Position numbers and translations under genes: made by a program. From Anaerostipes butyraticus (GTDB taxonomy: Bacteria; Bacillota; Clostridia; Lachnospirales; Lachnospiraceae), in NCBI RefSeq assembly GCF_016586355.1, contig NZ_BLYI01000031.1, forward strand, positions 1 to 64,000: a stretch of 64,000 nucleotides of DNA, written 5' to 3'. The notes below the pieces were generated by a model that did not search any database, was not told the DNA's origin, and saw only the letters and a program-made list of their open reading frames with translations. The first letter of the stretch is position 1. The number at the start of each line of letters is the position of its first letter. This document shows, in pieces, positions 41,198-49,361 of the stretch.

Positions 41198-42956
41198 GTA
41201 TGCCGGATAAAATATCCATCGTAAGGTTTCTGGCATCCTGACCGGAAGCGGTGTCCGTTCCTTTTACGTTTGCAGCAAAGTAATAGGTATTTCCGGCATA
41301 TTTCATATACCCGATAAACCAGCCGCTGGCACTGCCCTGATCTGTCCGGACGGTTCCGGTTTTACCATAAAGAGAGCCGCTGGAATCTGACGATAAAAGA
41401 AGACTCTTTTTAACAGCACGGACATTGTCTTCATCGAATCCAAACTGATTTTGCTCCAGGCGAATTAATAACTCTACCTGTTCAACAGCGGAAATCTTTA
41501 ATGACTCGTCCAGCCAGTAGGTTTCAAGATCATCTCCGATCCTCTGATTTCCATAATCGATCCTGTTTAGGAATGCCTGGATATCTGAGCGGTTTAAGGA
41601 AGCGTCCAGTTCCTGAAAATACCAGTTAACTGAATTCTGAATGGCAGAGTCCAGGGTTTGATCCTGTTCCCATTCCTGAAACGGATAAGATTTTCCGTTC
41701 CATGGCAGCTGGTTTTTCTGCGGAGTGATGGTTCCGGATTCCAGAGCCAGGAGCGCATCATATATTTTATAGGTAGAAGCAGGAGAAATCCTCTGGCGGG
41801 CTTCTTCTTCCTGATATACATTCCATTGGTCATTCTTCTGATCATACAGGACGAAACAGCCGTCCATCTCGCCAAATTCCCTGGAAAGGTCCAGAGAAGA
41901 TACCTTTTTATCCGAAAAAGCGGAGGTGTCAGAATCACCATAAGCAGTTCGTGCCGGCAGAATCGAGGTAAAGACGACTGCCGCCAGCAGTACCAGAAGG
42001 CAGACCAGATATCCGGCTGTGCGCTGAAGGCGGGTAGCGGGATGGTATCCGGCGATATTGGAAATCCTGCGTTTCATTTGTCTCATGGTGCTTCCAAGTC
42101 CTGCTGCAAAAGAAAATAGAGAATTTTTTTCAGCAAAACAAATCAGGGTATTTCCGTATGCCAGACGTTCTGAATCTGAAAGGATTTCCAGAACTGCGCA
42201 GTCACAGGCAACTTCCCGGTCACAGCGGATTTCTTTCCAGATGATCCACACAAGGGGATGAAACCAGTACAGAGCGGAAATCATCTGAAGAAAGAGATTG
42301 ATCAGATTGTCTTTCTGACGGTAATGGCGAAGTTCGTGCAGCAGCATAAAACGGAGGTCTCTTTCAGAAAAGTCTTCCATCAGCCGGTCCGGCAGATAGA
42401 TTCCCGGAAAGACAATGCCGGCACAGACCGGAGATTTCAGGGCAGATGTACAATACAGAGGAATGGACTGCCGTATATTTAGCTCTTTCTGGCATTGAGA
42501 AAAGATCCTGAGAATATCGGAATCCCGCAGGATAAACGCAGAACGTCTCATTTTCCTAAGCGCAGCAAAAGAATGAAGGGACAGCAGAGACACGATCAGA
42601 AATCCGGTGATCCAGAGAAAGAAAAAGATCCAGATCCATCTGGTTTCCTGAAATGTCTCTGCAGTAACAAAAAAATCCCCTGTCTGTCCTTTGGAAATGG
42701 AAGCTGCTGAAGAGAGAACAGGCCGAAGCGGGCTGCTTTTGCTGATGGTTTCCAGGTGGGAAAATACGGATACGGAATGGATCAGCTGGAATGGCAGGAA
42801 AGGGGCAAGCAGAAACCCGGGAAAGATCAGCCATAACATATATTGGATTTTTGCAGTCAGGTGTTTCCGAAATACATATTTTACAAGCAGGAAAAATCCT
42901 GCAAAAGGAAACAGCAGAAGACTGCATGCAAAAAGGCGCAGTCCGACAAAAGCCAA
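41172..42956 (-). CDS. blaR1: BlaR1/MecR1-family beta-lactam sensor
   Basis: 594 residues. The N-terminal half is an M56 metalloprotease with several membrane helices; the zinc site HELRH is at 207-211. The C-terminal half (about 350-594) is a class-D-like penicillin sensor with S394-T-Y-K397, S442-V-N444 and K532-T-G. Acylation of Ser394 by a beta-lactam would activate the protease, relieving BlaI repression. A TTG start at 42956 is chosen because AAAGGAGG lies 8 bases upstream, overlapping the end of blaI. No beta-lactamase gene is adjacent, so the target is elsewhere. Confidence 0.93.
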   Translation of the reverse strand: MAFVGLRLFACSLLLFPFAGFFLLVKYVFRKHLTAKIQYMLWLIFPGFLLAPFLPFQLIHSVSVFSHLETISKSSPLRPVLSSAASISKGQTGDFFVTAETFQETRWIWIFFFLWITGFLIVSLLSLHSFAALRKMRRSAFILRDSDILRIFSQCQKELNIRQSIPLYCTSALKSPVCAGIVFPGIYLPDRLMEDFSERDLRFMLLHELRHYRQKDNLINLFLQMISALYWFHPLVWIIWKEIRCDREVACDCAVLEILSDSERLAYGNTLICFAEKNSLFSFAAGLGSTMRQMKRRISNIAGYHPATRLQRTAGYLVCLLVLLAAVVFTSILPARTAYGDSDTSAFSDKKVSSLDLSREFGEMDGCFVLYDQKNDQWNVYQEEEARQRISPASTYKIYDALLALESGTITPQKNQLPWNGKSYPFQEWEQDQTLDSAIQNSVNWYFQELDASLNRSDIQAFLNRIDYGNQRIGDDLETYWLDESLKISAVEQVELLIRLEQNQFGFDEDNVRAVKKSLLLSSDSSGSLYGKTGTVRTDQGSASGWFIGYMKYAGNTYYFAANVKGTDTASGQDARNLTMDILSGIQKSGGFGS

Positions 42957-42957
42957 T

Positions 42958-43332
42958 TTATTTTCCTCCTTTAGAAAGCATGTTTCGAAGGGTTTCAATA
43001 TCTGATGGACTTAGCTGGTCATTTTCAAGGTAGGAAGAAACAAGAGCCGTAAGGTCTCCGTGAAAATAACGATGAAGGAAAGAATGACTTTTTTGGTCCA
43101 GATATTCTTTTTCATCGATCAAAGGTGAGTAAATAAAAACACGGCCTTCTTTGTGATAGGTCAGCGCGCCTTTTGTCACCAGACGTTTTAACATTGTCTG
43201 AATCGTTTTGGGACTCCAGGAAGTCACACGTGTCAGCTCATCTGTGACTTCTGTAGTACTGACAGGGGCTTTCCGCCAGATCACTTTCATTACTTCAAAT
43301 TCACCTTCTGAAATCTGAGGCAGTTTTTTCAT
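42958..43332 (-). CDS. blaI: BlaI/MecI-family repressor
   Basis: 124 residues, a winged helix with ISEGEFEVMKVIWRKAPVST, then SWSPKTIQTMLKRLVTKGAL (recognition helix) and a wing GRVFIYSPLIDEKEYL. A C-terminal dimerisation helix follows. GGAGG precedes the ATG at 43332. It is co-transcribed with blaR1, whose TTG start lies just past the blaI stop. It should bind the box at 43348 and be cleaved upon BlaR1 activation. Confidence 0.94.
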   Translation of the reverse strand: MKKLPQISEGEFEVMKVIWRKAPVSTTEVTDELTRVTSWSPKTIQTMLKRLVTKGALTYHKEGRVFIYSPLIDEKEYLDQKSHSFLHRYFHGDLTALVSSYLENDQLSPSDIETLRNMLSKGGK

Positions 43333-43347
43333 AGGTTTTCCTCCAAA

Positions 43348-43363
43348 TCTTACAAATGTAGTA
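43348..43363. promoter_or_regulatory. BlaI operator (bla/mec box)
   Basis: A 16-bp site whose core TACAAATGTAGTA matches the known BlaI/MecI box TACTACATATGTAGTA in its centre and right half. It lies 5 bases downstream of the blaI -10 element, covering the transcription start. Confidence 0.8.
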
Positions 43364-43368
43364 AATAT

Positions 43369-43397
43369 ATTATAACAAGCATGGGCACTGGAGTCAA
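43369..43397 (-). promoter_or_regulatory. Promoter of blaI-blaR1
   Basis: On the minus strand: TTGACT (43397-43392), 17 bases, TATAAT (43374-43369). Near-consensus. Confidence 0.88.
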
Positions 43398-43429
43398 ACA
43401 AAAGCAGTCTCATGAAAAGAGAGAGGACA

Positions 43430-43458
43430 TTGACAGAAAACAAAGAATATGATATATT
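43430..43458 (+). promoter_or_regulatory. Promoter of the second TetR gene
   Basis: TTGACA (43430-43435), 17 bases, TATATT (43453-43458). The -10 overlaps the palindrome at 43456. Confidence 0.85.
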
Positions 43459-43489
43459 CATAACAGTGTTTCGAAACATTGTTATGAAT
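43456..43489. promoter_or_regulatory. 34-bp TetR operator palindrome
   Basis: Near-perfect palindrome with arms ATTCATAACAGTGTTTC and its complement, with one mismatched pair. It overlaps the -10 and start region. The ATAACA-GTGTT half resembles the palindrome at 26284 before the paralogous gene, so both proteins may recognise related operators. Confidence 0.85.
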
Positions 43490-43508
43490 TCAAAGAATGG
43501 GAGAAAAT

Positions 43509-44138
43509 ATGGCAAAACAAAAAGAAGGCGTTTATGAGCGTGTCCTGGAGTGTGCAAAAGAGGAATTCCTGAAGAAAGGATTTAAGGACGCTTCTCTGAG
43601 GGAAATCGCCAAGGCAGCAGGAACAAGCACTGGTTCCATTTATACCCGGTTTGGGGATAAGGAAGGGATGTTTCAGGAACTGGTAGAGCCGGCGGTCAAT
43701 GAACTGAAGGAACTTTTTATGGAAATTCAGGAAACTTTTGATCAGGTGAAAGAGCAGAAGAAAGAATCTTCCATGCGATCTTATTCGGAAAATGGTATGG
43801 CGGTGGTTCTTGATTATATCTATGAGCATATGGATGCCTTCTGTCTGCTTCTGGATGCGTCTTACGGAACGCGGTTTCAGAATTTTCTGGATGAACTGAT
43901 TGAAATCGAAGTGCATTATACTCTGCGCTATATGGAAGCCATTGGATGCCGGACGCTGGAAGAAGGAAAGACTTCCAGGGAATTCATCCATATTGCGGCA
44001 ACCGGATACTTCAGTGCAATGTTTGAGGTGGTGCGCCATAAAATGGACCGTGGTCAGGCAGAGCATTATATTGACATGCTCCAGAGATACCATCAGGCTG
44101 GATTTGATACGATTTTCTATCCAGAAAAATATGAATAA
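43509..44138 (+). CDS. TetR/AcrR-family regulator (paralogue 2)
   Basis: 209 residues. DNA-binding part: CAKEEFLKKGFKDASLREIA, then AGTSTGSIYTRFGDKEGMF. It is clearly related to the TetR protein at 26346 along its whole length. The ATG at 43509 has GGGAG 5 bases upstream; the ATG at 43497 lies before it. It is followed by a hairpin, box B and an ABC pair, the same arrangement as at locus 1. Confidence 0.9.
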   Translation: MAKQKEGVYERVLECAKEEFLKKGFKDASLREIAKAAGTSTGSIYTRFGDKEGMFQELVEPAVNELKELFMEIQETFDQVKEQKKESSMRSYSENGMAVVLDYIYEHMDAFCLLLDASYGTRFQNFLDELIEIEVHYTLRYMEAIGCRTLEEGKTSREFIHIAATGYFSAMFEVVRHKMDRGQAEHYIDMLQRYHQAGFDTIFYPEKYE

Positions 44139-44146
44139 AAAAACAT

Positions 44147-44177
44147 AAAGCTGTCCGATCATGGGGCGGCTTTACTT
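44147..44177 (+). terminator. Hairpin after tetR paralogue 2
   Basis: A 10-bp stem AAAGCTGTCC/GGGCGGCTTT with G-U pairs, then TACTTT. A weak terminator or attenuator ahead of box B and the ABC genes. Confidence 0.6.
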
Positions 44178-44188
44178 TCAGACAATTA

Positions 44189-44204
44189 GTTAGCTGAAGC
44201 TAAC
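44189..44204. promoter_or_regulatory. GTTAG-N6-CTAAC box B
   Basis: GTTAG ctgaag CTAAC, extended outward as AGTTAGC..GCTAACC. It lies 18 bases before the ATG of the second ABC pair, immediately upstream of its GGAGG. Same spacing as boxes A, C, D and E. Confidence 0.75.
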
Positions 44205-44222
44205 CCAAAAGGAGGAATGATA

Positions 44223-45965
44223 ATGGAAACAAAACGTTCGATGGCAAGACTGTGGGAGCTGGCCGAAAGCGAACATGGACGGCTGATTCGGTCGGTTTTA
44301 TCTGCTGTTTTCGGTGTGATTTGCGGTATGCTGCCTTATTTTGCGGCGGCAAGGATGATTTCTGGCCTTTTTTCCGGAAATCGTCAAATTCAGTTTTATG
44401 CAGCATGGTGTCTTTTGGCTTTTGCAGGTTATACGGCACGGGCAGTATTTTATGCTCTGGCTTTGTCCATGTCTCATAATGGGACGTTCTCTGTTTTAAA
44501 GCATATCCGGGAACAGATTCTGAAAAAACTTCCCAATATGCCGCTGGGAACTGTCATGGATATATCCAGCGGAAAAATGAAGCAGATCATCGTTGATCAG
44601 GTAGAAAGTATGGAACGGCCGCTTGCCCATCTTCTGCCGGAAATGACCTCAAATCTTATGGGGCCGGTTTTCATTCTGATCTATCTTTTGATTCTGGACT
44701 GGAGAATGGCGCTGCTGTCTCTTGTGTCCATTCCTGCAGGAATGATTTTTATGGGAACGGTTATGAAGGATTATGGAGAAAAATATGAGGGAGCCGTGAA
44801 AACTTCCCAGAGAATGAACGCAGCCATTGTGGAATATATCGGTGGAATTGAAGTAATCAAAGCGTTTAATCAGGGCAGGAATTCTTACGGCAGATATGCT
44901 GACAGTATTCTTGCCAATGCGTCTTATTATTACAACTGGATGAAAAGCTGCCAGCTGCCGATGTCCATTGCCAAGGCGGTTCTTCCGACAACATTAATTA
45001 CAATTCTTCCGGCGGGATGGGCATGGTATGTAACCGGAAGCCTGTCTGCTGAAACATTTCTTACCGTAATTATATTGTCTCTGGGTGTGGCAGGACCGCT
45101 GATTGCGGCTATGAATTTTATTGATGATCTTGCAAAGGCCGGAACGATCGTGGATTCTGTAGATTCGATCTTAAAGGGAGAAGAACAGATCCATAAGGAT
45201 CAGCCGGTTCCCTGGCCGGATTCTGACATCTGTGCGGATCATGTTTCTTTTGGGTATCACGAGGGAGAAGAAGTTCTGCATGATGTAAGCCTCAGGATCG
45301 CAGCGGGACAGCTGACAGCGTTTGTTGGGCCGAGTGGAAGCGGAAAATCCACGATTGCAAAACTGATTGGTGGATTCTGGGATGTAAAAAAAGGAAAAAT
45401 CTCCATCGGAGGCGTCAGTCTGCAGGACATTCCGCTGTCTGAAATTTATGATCATATAGCATTTGTATCTCAGGATAATTATCTGTTTGATGAAACAATC
45501 CGGGATAATATACGGATGGGAAAAATGTCAGCATCCGATCAGGAAGTTGAGGAGGCAGCAAAGGCTGCCGGATGTGATGAGTTTATTCGTTCTTTGGAAC
45601 AAGGATATGATACAAAAGTCGGCGAGGGAGGGGCTCATCTGTCAGGAGGGGAACGACAGAGAATATCCATTGCCCGGGCCATGTTAAAAGACGCTCCTGT
45701 CGTGATTTTAGATGAGGCTACCGCGTATATCGATCCTGAGAATGAAGCTGTCATCCAAAACGCAGTGGCGCGGCTTGTGGAGGGCAAAACCGTAATTGTG
45801 ATTGCCCACAGACTGTCCACGATTACAGACGCAGACAGAATCTATGTCATCCGTCATGGCAGAGTTGATGCCTGCGGAACCCACGAGCAGCTGCTAAAAG
45901 AAAGCTCTCTGTATGAATCTATGTGGAAGGCTCATATTGGAGTAAAGGAAGGAGAAAAATTATGA
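44223..45965 (+). CDS. ABC half-transporter, pair 2 first subunit
   Basis: 580 residues, type IV membrane domain plus ATPase. Walker A GPSGSGKST, signature LSGGERQR, Walker B VVILDEAT, D-loop TAYIDPENE. It is the closest match in the window to the first subunit at 27061 in motifs and gene order (AFVSQDNYLFDETIRDNIRM against AYVSQDNYLFDDTIRENIRM). The start at 44223 has GGAGG 7 bases upstream; the ATG at 44217 is too close. It overlaps its partner by four bases. Confidence 0.9.
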   Translation: METKRSMARLWELAESEHGRLIRSVLSAVFGVICGMLPYFAAARMISGLFSGNRQIQFYAAWCLLAFAGYTARAVFYALALSMSHNGTFSVLKHIREQILKKLPNMPLGTVMDISSGKMKQIIVDQVESMERPLAHLLPEMTSNLMGPVFILIYLLILDWRMALLSLVSIPAGMIFMGTVMKDYGEKYEGAVKTSQRMNAAIVEYIGGIEVIKAFNQGRNSYGRYADSILANASYYYNWMKSCQLPMSIAKAVLPTTLITILPAGWAWYVTGSLSAETFLTVIILSLGVAGPLIAAMNFIDDLAKAGTIVDSVDSILKGEEQIHKDQPVPWPDSDICADHVSFGYHEGEEVLHDVSLRIAAGQLTAFVGPSGSGKSTIAKLIGGFWDVKKGKISIGGVSLQDIPLSEIYDHIAFVSQDNYLFDETIRDNIRMGKMSASDQEVEEAAKAAGCDEFIRSLEQGYDTKVGEGGAHLSGGERQRISIARAMLKDAPVVILDEATAYIDPENEAVIQNAVARLVEGKTVIVIAHRLSTITDADRIYVIRHGRVDACGTHEQLLKESSLYESMWKAHIGVKEGEKL

Positions 45966-47704
45966 TTGGCGCATTAAAAATAATCTGGAAATTTGCCGGA
46001 CCGGAAAAGAAGAATATCAATCAGTCCATTGCCCTTGGATTCCTGTTTGCGGTTTTTCATATGTTTCAGGCAGCTGCCATTTATTATGTGATTCTGGATC
46101 TGACTGGCGGAAAACATGATATAGATACCGCCTGGAAAGTTCTGCTGATCTTGCTTGCCAGCATTGCGGGACGAGGAATCATGAATTATTTTACCCAGTT
46201 AAAACAGACACATGCGGGATATTTTATGGCGGCAAATAAGCGGATTTTTATTGGAAATAAGTTAAAAAGTGTTCCCATGGGCTATTTTAATGAGGCTAAT
46301 CTGGGAGAGATTACCGGTGTGGCGACTACAGTGCTGGAGGACGTAGAAACGACAGCGCCTATGGTTTTAGTGAATATTCTCGGAGGTTTGATCAATTCTG
46401 CCGTGTTTGTTCTTATGGTTCTTGTGTTTGACTGGAGAATTGGAAGCATGGTACTGCTTGGAATTCTCCTGTATCTGATGGCAACATCCAGGATGGAAAA
46501 GAAGTCCCGAAGCATTGTACCGAAACGGCAGGAGGCCGCGGCGCGTCTGGTTGGAGCCGTGCTGGAACAGATTCAGGGGATGAGCATTATCAAAGCATTC
46601 AATTTGACTGGAAAAGGCGATCAGAAGCTGAGGGATGCTCTGGAAGACAGCCGCAGAAGCAATCTGGAAATTGAAACTTTATTTACGCCATATAATATTG
46701 TCCAGGAGATGATTCTGCATATCTTCAGCGTGATGATCATGATGTCTGCGGTTTTGTTTTATCTTCATGGGAGCATGGGGCCTGCGGACGCCCTGATGAG
46801 TATTGTTTTGTCATTTATGGTATTTGGACAGATTGAATCTGCAGGAAGCGGAATGGCAATCCTGAGAGTAGCAGGCAGTTCTATTGAACATGCAAATCAG
46901 ATCGATGCGATCCCGCAAATGGATCTTGAAGGCCGGAATATAAAACCGCAGGATCATTCGATCGATTTTTCTCATGTATCGTTTTCTTATGATAAAAAAG
47001 AAATCCTGCATGACATTTCTGTGGGTATTCCAGACAGGACGACAACTGCAGTCATCGGCCCCAGCGGATCCGGAAAAACAACCATGTGCAGTCTGATCGC
47101 AAGATTCTGGGACACAGACCGCGGTGTGATCAAGATCGGAGGAATCGACATCCGGGATTATACGCTGGAATCTCTGATGGATCAGATTAGTATGGTATTT
47201 CAAAATGTGTATCTGTTTGCAGACACTATAGAAAACAATATTAAATTTGGAAAGCCTGAGGCATCACATGAGGAAGTTGTGAAAGCGGCAAAAAAAGCAT
47301 GCTGTCATGATTTCATCATAAAGCTTCCGCAAGGGTATGACACAGTAATCGGAGAAGGCGGAAATTCTTTATCCGGAGGAGAAAAACAGAGGATTTCCAT
47401 AGCCCGGGCCATGTTAAAAGACGCGCCGATCATTATTTTTGATGAGGCCACTGCGAATGTCGATCCTGAAAATGAAGACAGACTGCAGAAGGCGATGGAG
47501 GAACTGACCAGAAACAAGACGATCCTTATGATTGCCCATCGGCTGAAAACCGTAAGAAATGCTGATCAGATTCTGGTTCTGAACCAGGGATCCATTGTAC
47601 AGAGGGGAAACCATGAAGATCTGATACAGCGGAAAGGATATTATGCTGATTTTATCCAGGGAAGACAAAAGGCTGCTGGATGGAAATTAAAGGCAGAGGA
47701 TTAA
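45962..47704 (+). CDS. ABC half-transporter, pair 2 second subunit
   Basis: 580 residues. Membrane domain, then Walker A GPSGSGKTT, signature SLSGGEKQR, Walker B IIIFDEAT and D-loop TANVDPENE. The ATG at 45962 overlaps the stop of the first subunit (ATGA), and AAGGAAGGAG lies upstream. With the first subunit it should make a heterodimeric transporter. Both ATP sites look canonical, unlike many heterodimeric exporters with one degenerate site. Confidence 0.9.
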   Translation: MIGALKIIWKFAGPEKKNINQSIALGFLFAVFHMFQAAAIYYVILDLTGGKHDIDTAWKVLLILLASIAGRGIMNYFTQLKQTHAGYFMAANKRIFIGNKLKSVPMGYFNEANLGEITGVATTVLEDVETTAPMVLVNILGGLINSAVFVLMVLVFDWRIGSMVLLGILLYLMATSRMEKKSRSIVPKRQEAAARLVGAVLEQIQGMSIIKAFNLTGKGDQKLRDALEDSRRSNLEIETLFTPYNIVQEMILHIFSVMIMMSAVLFYLHGSMGPADALMSIVLSFMVFGQIESAGSGMAILRVAGSSIEHANQIDAIPQMDLEGRNIKPQDHSIDFSHVSFSYDKKEILHDISVGIPDRTTTAVIGPSGSGKTTMCSLIARFWDTDRGVIKIGGIDIRDYTLESLMDQISMVFQNVYLFADTIENNIKFGKPEASHEEVVKAAKKACCHDFIIKLPQGYDTVIGEGGNSLSGGEKQRISIARAMLKDAPIIIFDEATANVDPENEDRLQKAMEELTRNKTILMIAHRLKTVRNADQILVLNQGSIVQRGNHEDLIQRKGYYADFIQGRQKAAGWKLKAED

Positions 47705-47743
47705 TTGATAAAAAATCTCCGTGCAATTCCTGTGGATCTCCTG

Positions 47744-47773
47744 TATAATGTGATTAGGTTAGATTTGACTAAC
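47744..47773. promoter_or_regulatory. DtxR-gene -10 and GTTAG-N6-CTAAC box C
   Basis: A consensus TATAAT at 47744-47749 (with a weak -35, GTGCAA, 17 bases upstream at 47721) is followed after 8 bases by GTTAG atttga CTAAC at 47758-47773. The box covers the predicted transcription start of the DtxR-family gene, so autorepression is likely. Confidence 0.75.
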
Positions 47774-47833
47774 TTTCGAAGCGGCATCAGGAATCTGAAA
47801 AAGAATCCGATAGAGTGGAAAGGAGGCGTGGAA

Positions 47834-48223
47834 ATGAAACTGCTGGAATCAGGGGAAGATTACCTGGAAGCGATTTTGGTTCTGCAGAAACAAGAAGAAA
47901 AGGTCCGGTCGATTGATATCGCAAACGCTTTGAAAGTCAGTAAGGCAAGTGTGTGTGTTGCGATGAAGAATCTGAAAAAGGGAGGCTTTATCCATATGGG
48001 GGAAGATCATGTGATTACACTTACAGAAGAAGGGAAGCGCCTTGCGGAATCTGTCTATGAGAGACATGTTTTGTTTTCAGAAGTTTTGGCCAATCTCGGG
48101 GTGGATCAGGAGACAGCCAGAAAAGACGCATGCCGGATGGAGCATGTATTAAGTGAAGACAGCTTTCAGGTACTGAAACATTATTTTGATCAGAATGGGA
48201 TTTCTTCCGAACACAGAGAATAG
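47834..48223 (+). CDS. DtxR/MntR-family metal-dependent repressor
   Basis: 129 residues: a winged helix (ESGEDYLEAILVLQKQEEKV, IANALKVSKASVCVAMKNL) and a dimerisation domain with the metal-site stretch DACRMEHVLSE. It has no SH3-like third domain, so it is of the short MntR/clostridial IdeR type. AGGAGG is 7 bases before the ATG. It lies between ABC pairs 2 and 3 and next to a PchR-like AraC gene. It is the obvious candidate for binding the GTTAG-N6-CTAAC boxes. Whether iron or manganese is sensed cannot be told. Confidence 0.9.
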   Translation: MKLLESGEDYLEAILVLQKQEEKVRSIDIANALKVSKASVCVAMKNLKKGGFIHMGEDHVITLTEEGKRLAESVYERHVLFSEVLANLGVDQETARKDACRMEHVLSEDSFQVLKHYFDQNGISSEHRE

Positions 48224-48232
48224 GGGATAAGT

Positions 48233-49210
48233 ATGTCGTATCAGGATTTACCGGAAATTTATATAAATCATTTGCTGGAACAGGCAGAAGAACAGCCGCT
48301 TCCTTATATTCTGAAGCAGATTCCTTTGGAAGTTGGAAGTGTAAAAGCAGAAGAAAAAAAGACCCGGCAGGGAATTTGCTGGTTCGACTGGGAAATGCGG
48401 TGGGAGAGAGATATGCATGTAGAAAAGAAGGGAAATGCAGATACGGATACGATTCAGCTCATTTTCTTTCTGAATCATGGAATGAACTGGGAAATGGAAC
48501 ACCTGAGGCAGCCGGTTTCCATGGAGGCTGGAGAATGCTGTATTTATCGTGATGCTCAGACGTCCAGCATCGGAGATTATCCGGGAGGACATAAAATGCT
48601 CTTTAAAAGCCTCCAGATTCCTGTGAATGTTTTTGACGGCCTTGTAGGAGATATTCTGGAAAGAGACGCCGGAGACCGGATGAAGAGAATCCTTGCCGGA
48701 TTTCATAAAATGACAATGACACCGGATATGTACCGGATGATTCGTGAAGTTAACAATGCGGGCAGGTATCAAAATGGGCTTGCTTCTCTTTTCCTGGAAG
48801 GCAAGATCCTGGAACTTCTGACAGTTTTTCTTGACACACTCATGCAGCCGTGTCACGGAATAAAAGCAGAGAATGGATTATCCAGAACGGATCTTTTGAT
48901 GCTTCTGGAAATCAAAGACCGGATTGACAAAGACAGTGCATCTGTCCCGGGGATCAGTCAGCTGGCAAAGGAAGTTCATATCAGTCCTTCCAAACTTACA
49001 AAAGGATTCAAGAAGCTGACGGGCACTTCTCTTCATGCATATGTGATTGATCAAAGACTTCATCATGCGGCAAGTCTGCTGGAGGAAGGACAGATGAATG
49101 TCAGTGAAGCGGCAATGTGTTCCGGATATTCCAATATGAGTCATTTTTCTGCGGCATTCCGGAAAAAATACGGAGTTCTTCCCAAAAATTATCCTGTCGG
49201 AAAGTGTTAA
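48233..49210 (+). CDS. AraC-family regulator of the PchR/YbtA type
   Basis: 325 residues. The N-terminal ~190 residues are a long sensor region (e.g. ADTDTIQLIFFLNHGMNWEM and EAGECCIYRDAQTSSIGDYP) like PchR/YbtA regulators, which bind ferric siderophores. The C-terminal part is an AraC domain with SQLAKEVHISPSKLTKGFKK and AAMCSGYSNMSHFSAAFRKK, ending YGVLPKNY. It starts 9 bases after the DtxR-family gene and is followed by an ABC pair. I infer a siderophore-responsive activator of the pair at 49362; the ligand is not known. Confidence 0.85.
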   Translation: MSYQDLPEIYINHLLEQAEEQPLPYILKQIPLEVGSVKAEEKKTRQGICWFDWEMRWERDMHVEKKGNADTDTIQLIFFLNHGMNWEMEHLRQPVSMEAGECCIYRDAQTSSIGDYPGGHKMLFKSLQIPVNVFDGLVGDILERDAGDRMKRILAGFHKMTMTPDMYRMIREVNNAGRYQNGLASLFLEGKILELLTVFLDTLMQPCHGIKAENGLSRTDLLMLLEIKDRIDKDSASVPGISQLAKEVHISPSKLTKGFKKLTGTSLHAYVIDQRLHHAASLLEEGQMNVSEAAMCSGYSNMSHFSAAFRKKYGVLPKNYPVGKC

Positions 49211-49259
49211 AATTAAACCGGATTTTAGTAGAAACAAATCAGAAGAAAAGGTAAGATAA

Positions 49260-49298
49260 GCACATCGAGTTAGAAAGCGCTAACTTGATGTGCTTTTT
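49260..49298 (+). terminator. Terminator of the dtxR-araC unit, containing box D
   Basis: A 14-bp stem GCACATCGAGTTAG/CTAACTTGATGTGC (one G-U pair), loop AAAGCG, then TTTTT. The inner five base pairs and the loop are exactly a GTTAG-N6-CTAAC box (49269-49284), so one sequence can be both an RNA terminator and a DNA operator. Confidence 0.88.
49269..49284. promoter_or_regulatory. GTTAG-N6-CTAAC box D
   Basis: GTTAG aaagcg CTAAC, 77 bases before the third ABC pair and inside the terminator stem. Same architecture as boxes A, B, C and E. Confidence 0.65.
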
Positions 49299-49361
49299 CT
49301 GTCCTGTAAAAGTCCGCATCAGGAAGGAAAAGGAGTTAGAAAAAGAAAGGAGTAAAGGACA

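Noticed and set aside
43482-44162. 226-codon minus-strand reading frame
   Set aside because: Antisense to the TetR gene at 43509 and overlapping its operator.
48248-48856. 202-codon minus-strand reading frame
   Set aside because: Antisense to the PchR-like AraC gene, with no start signal.
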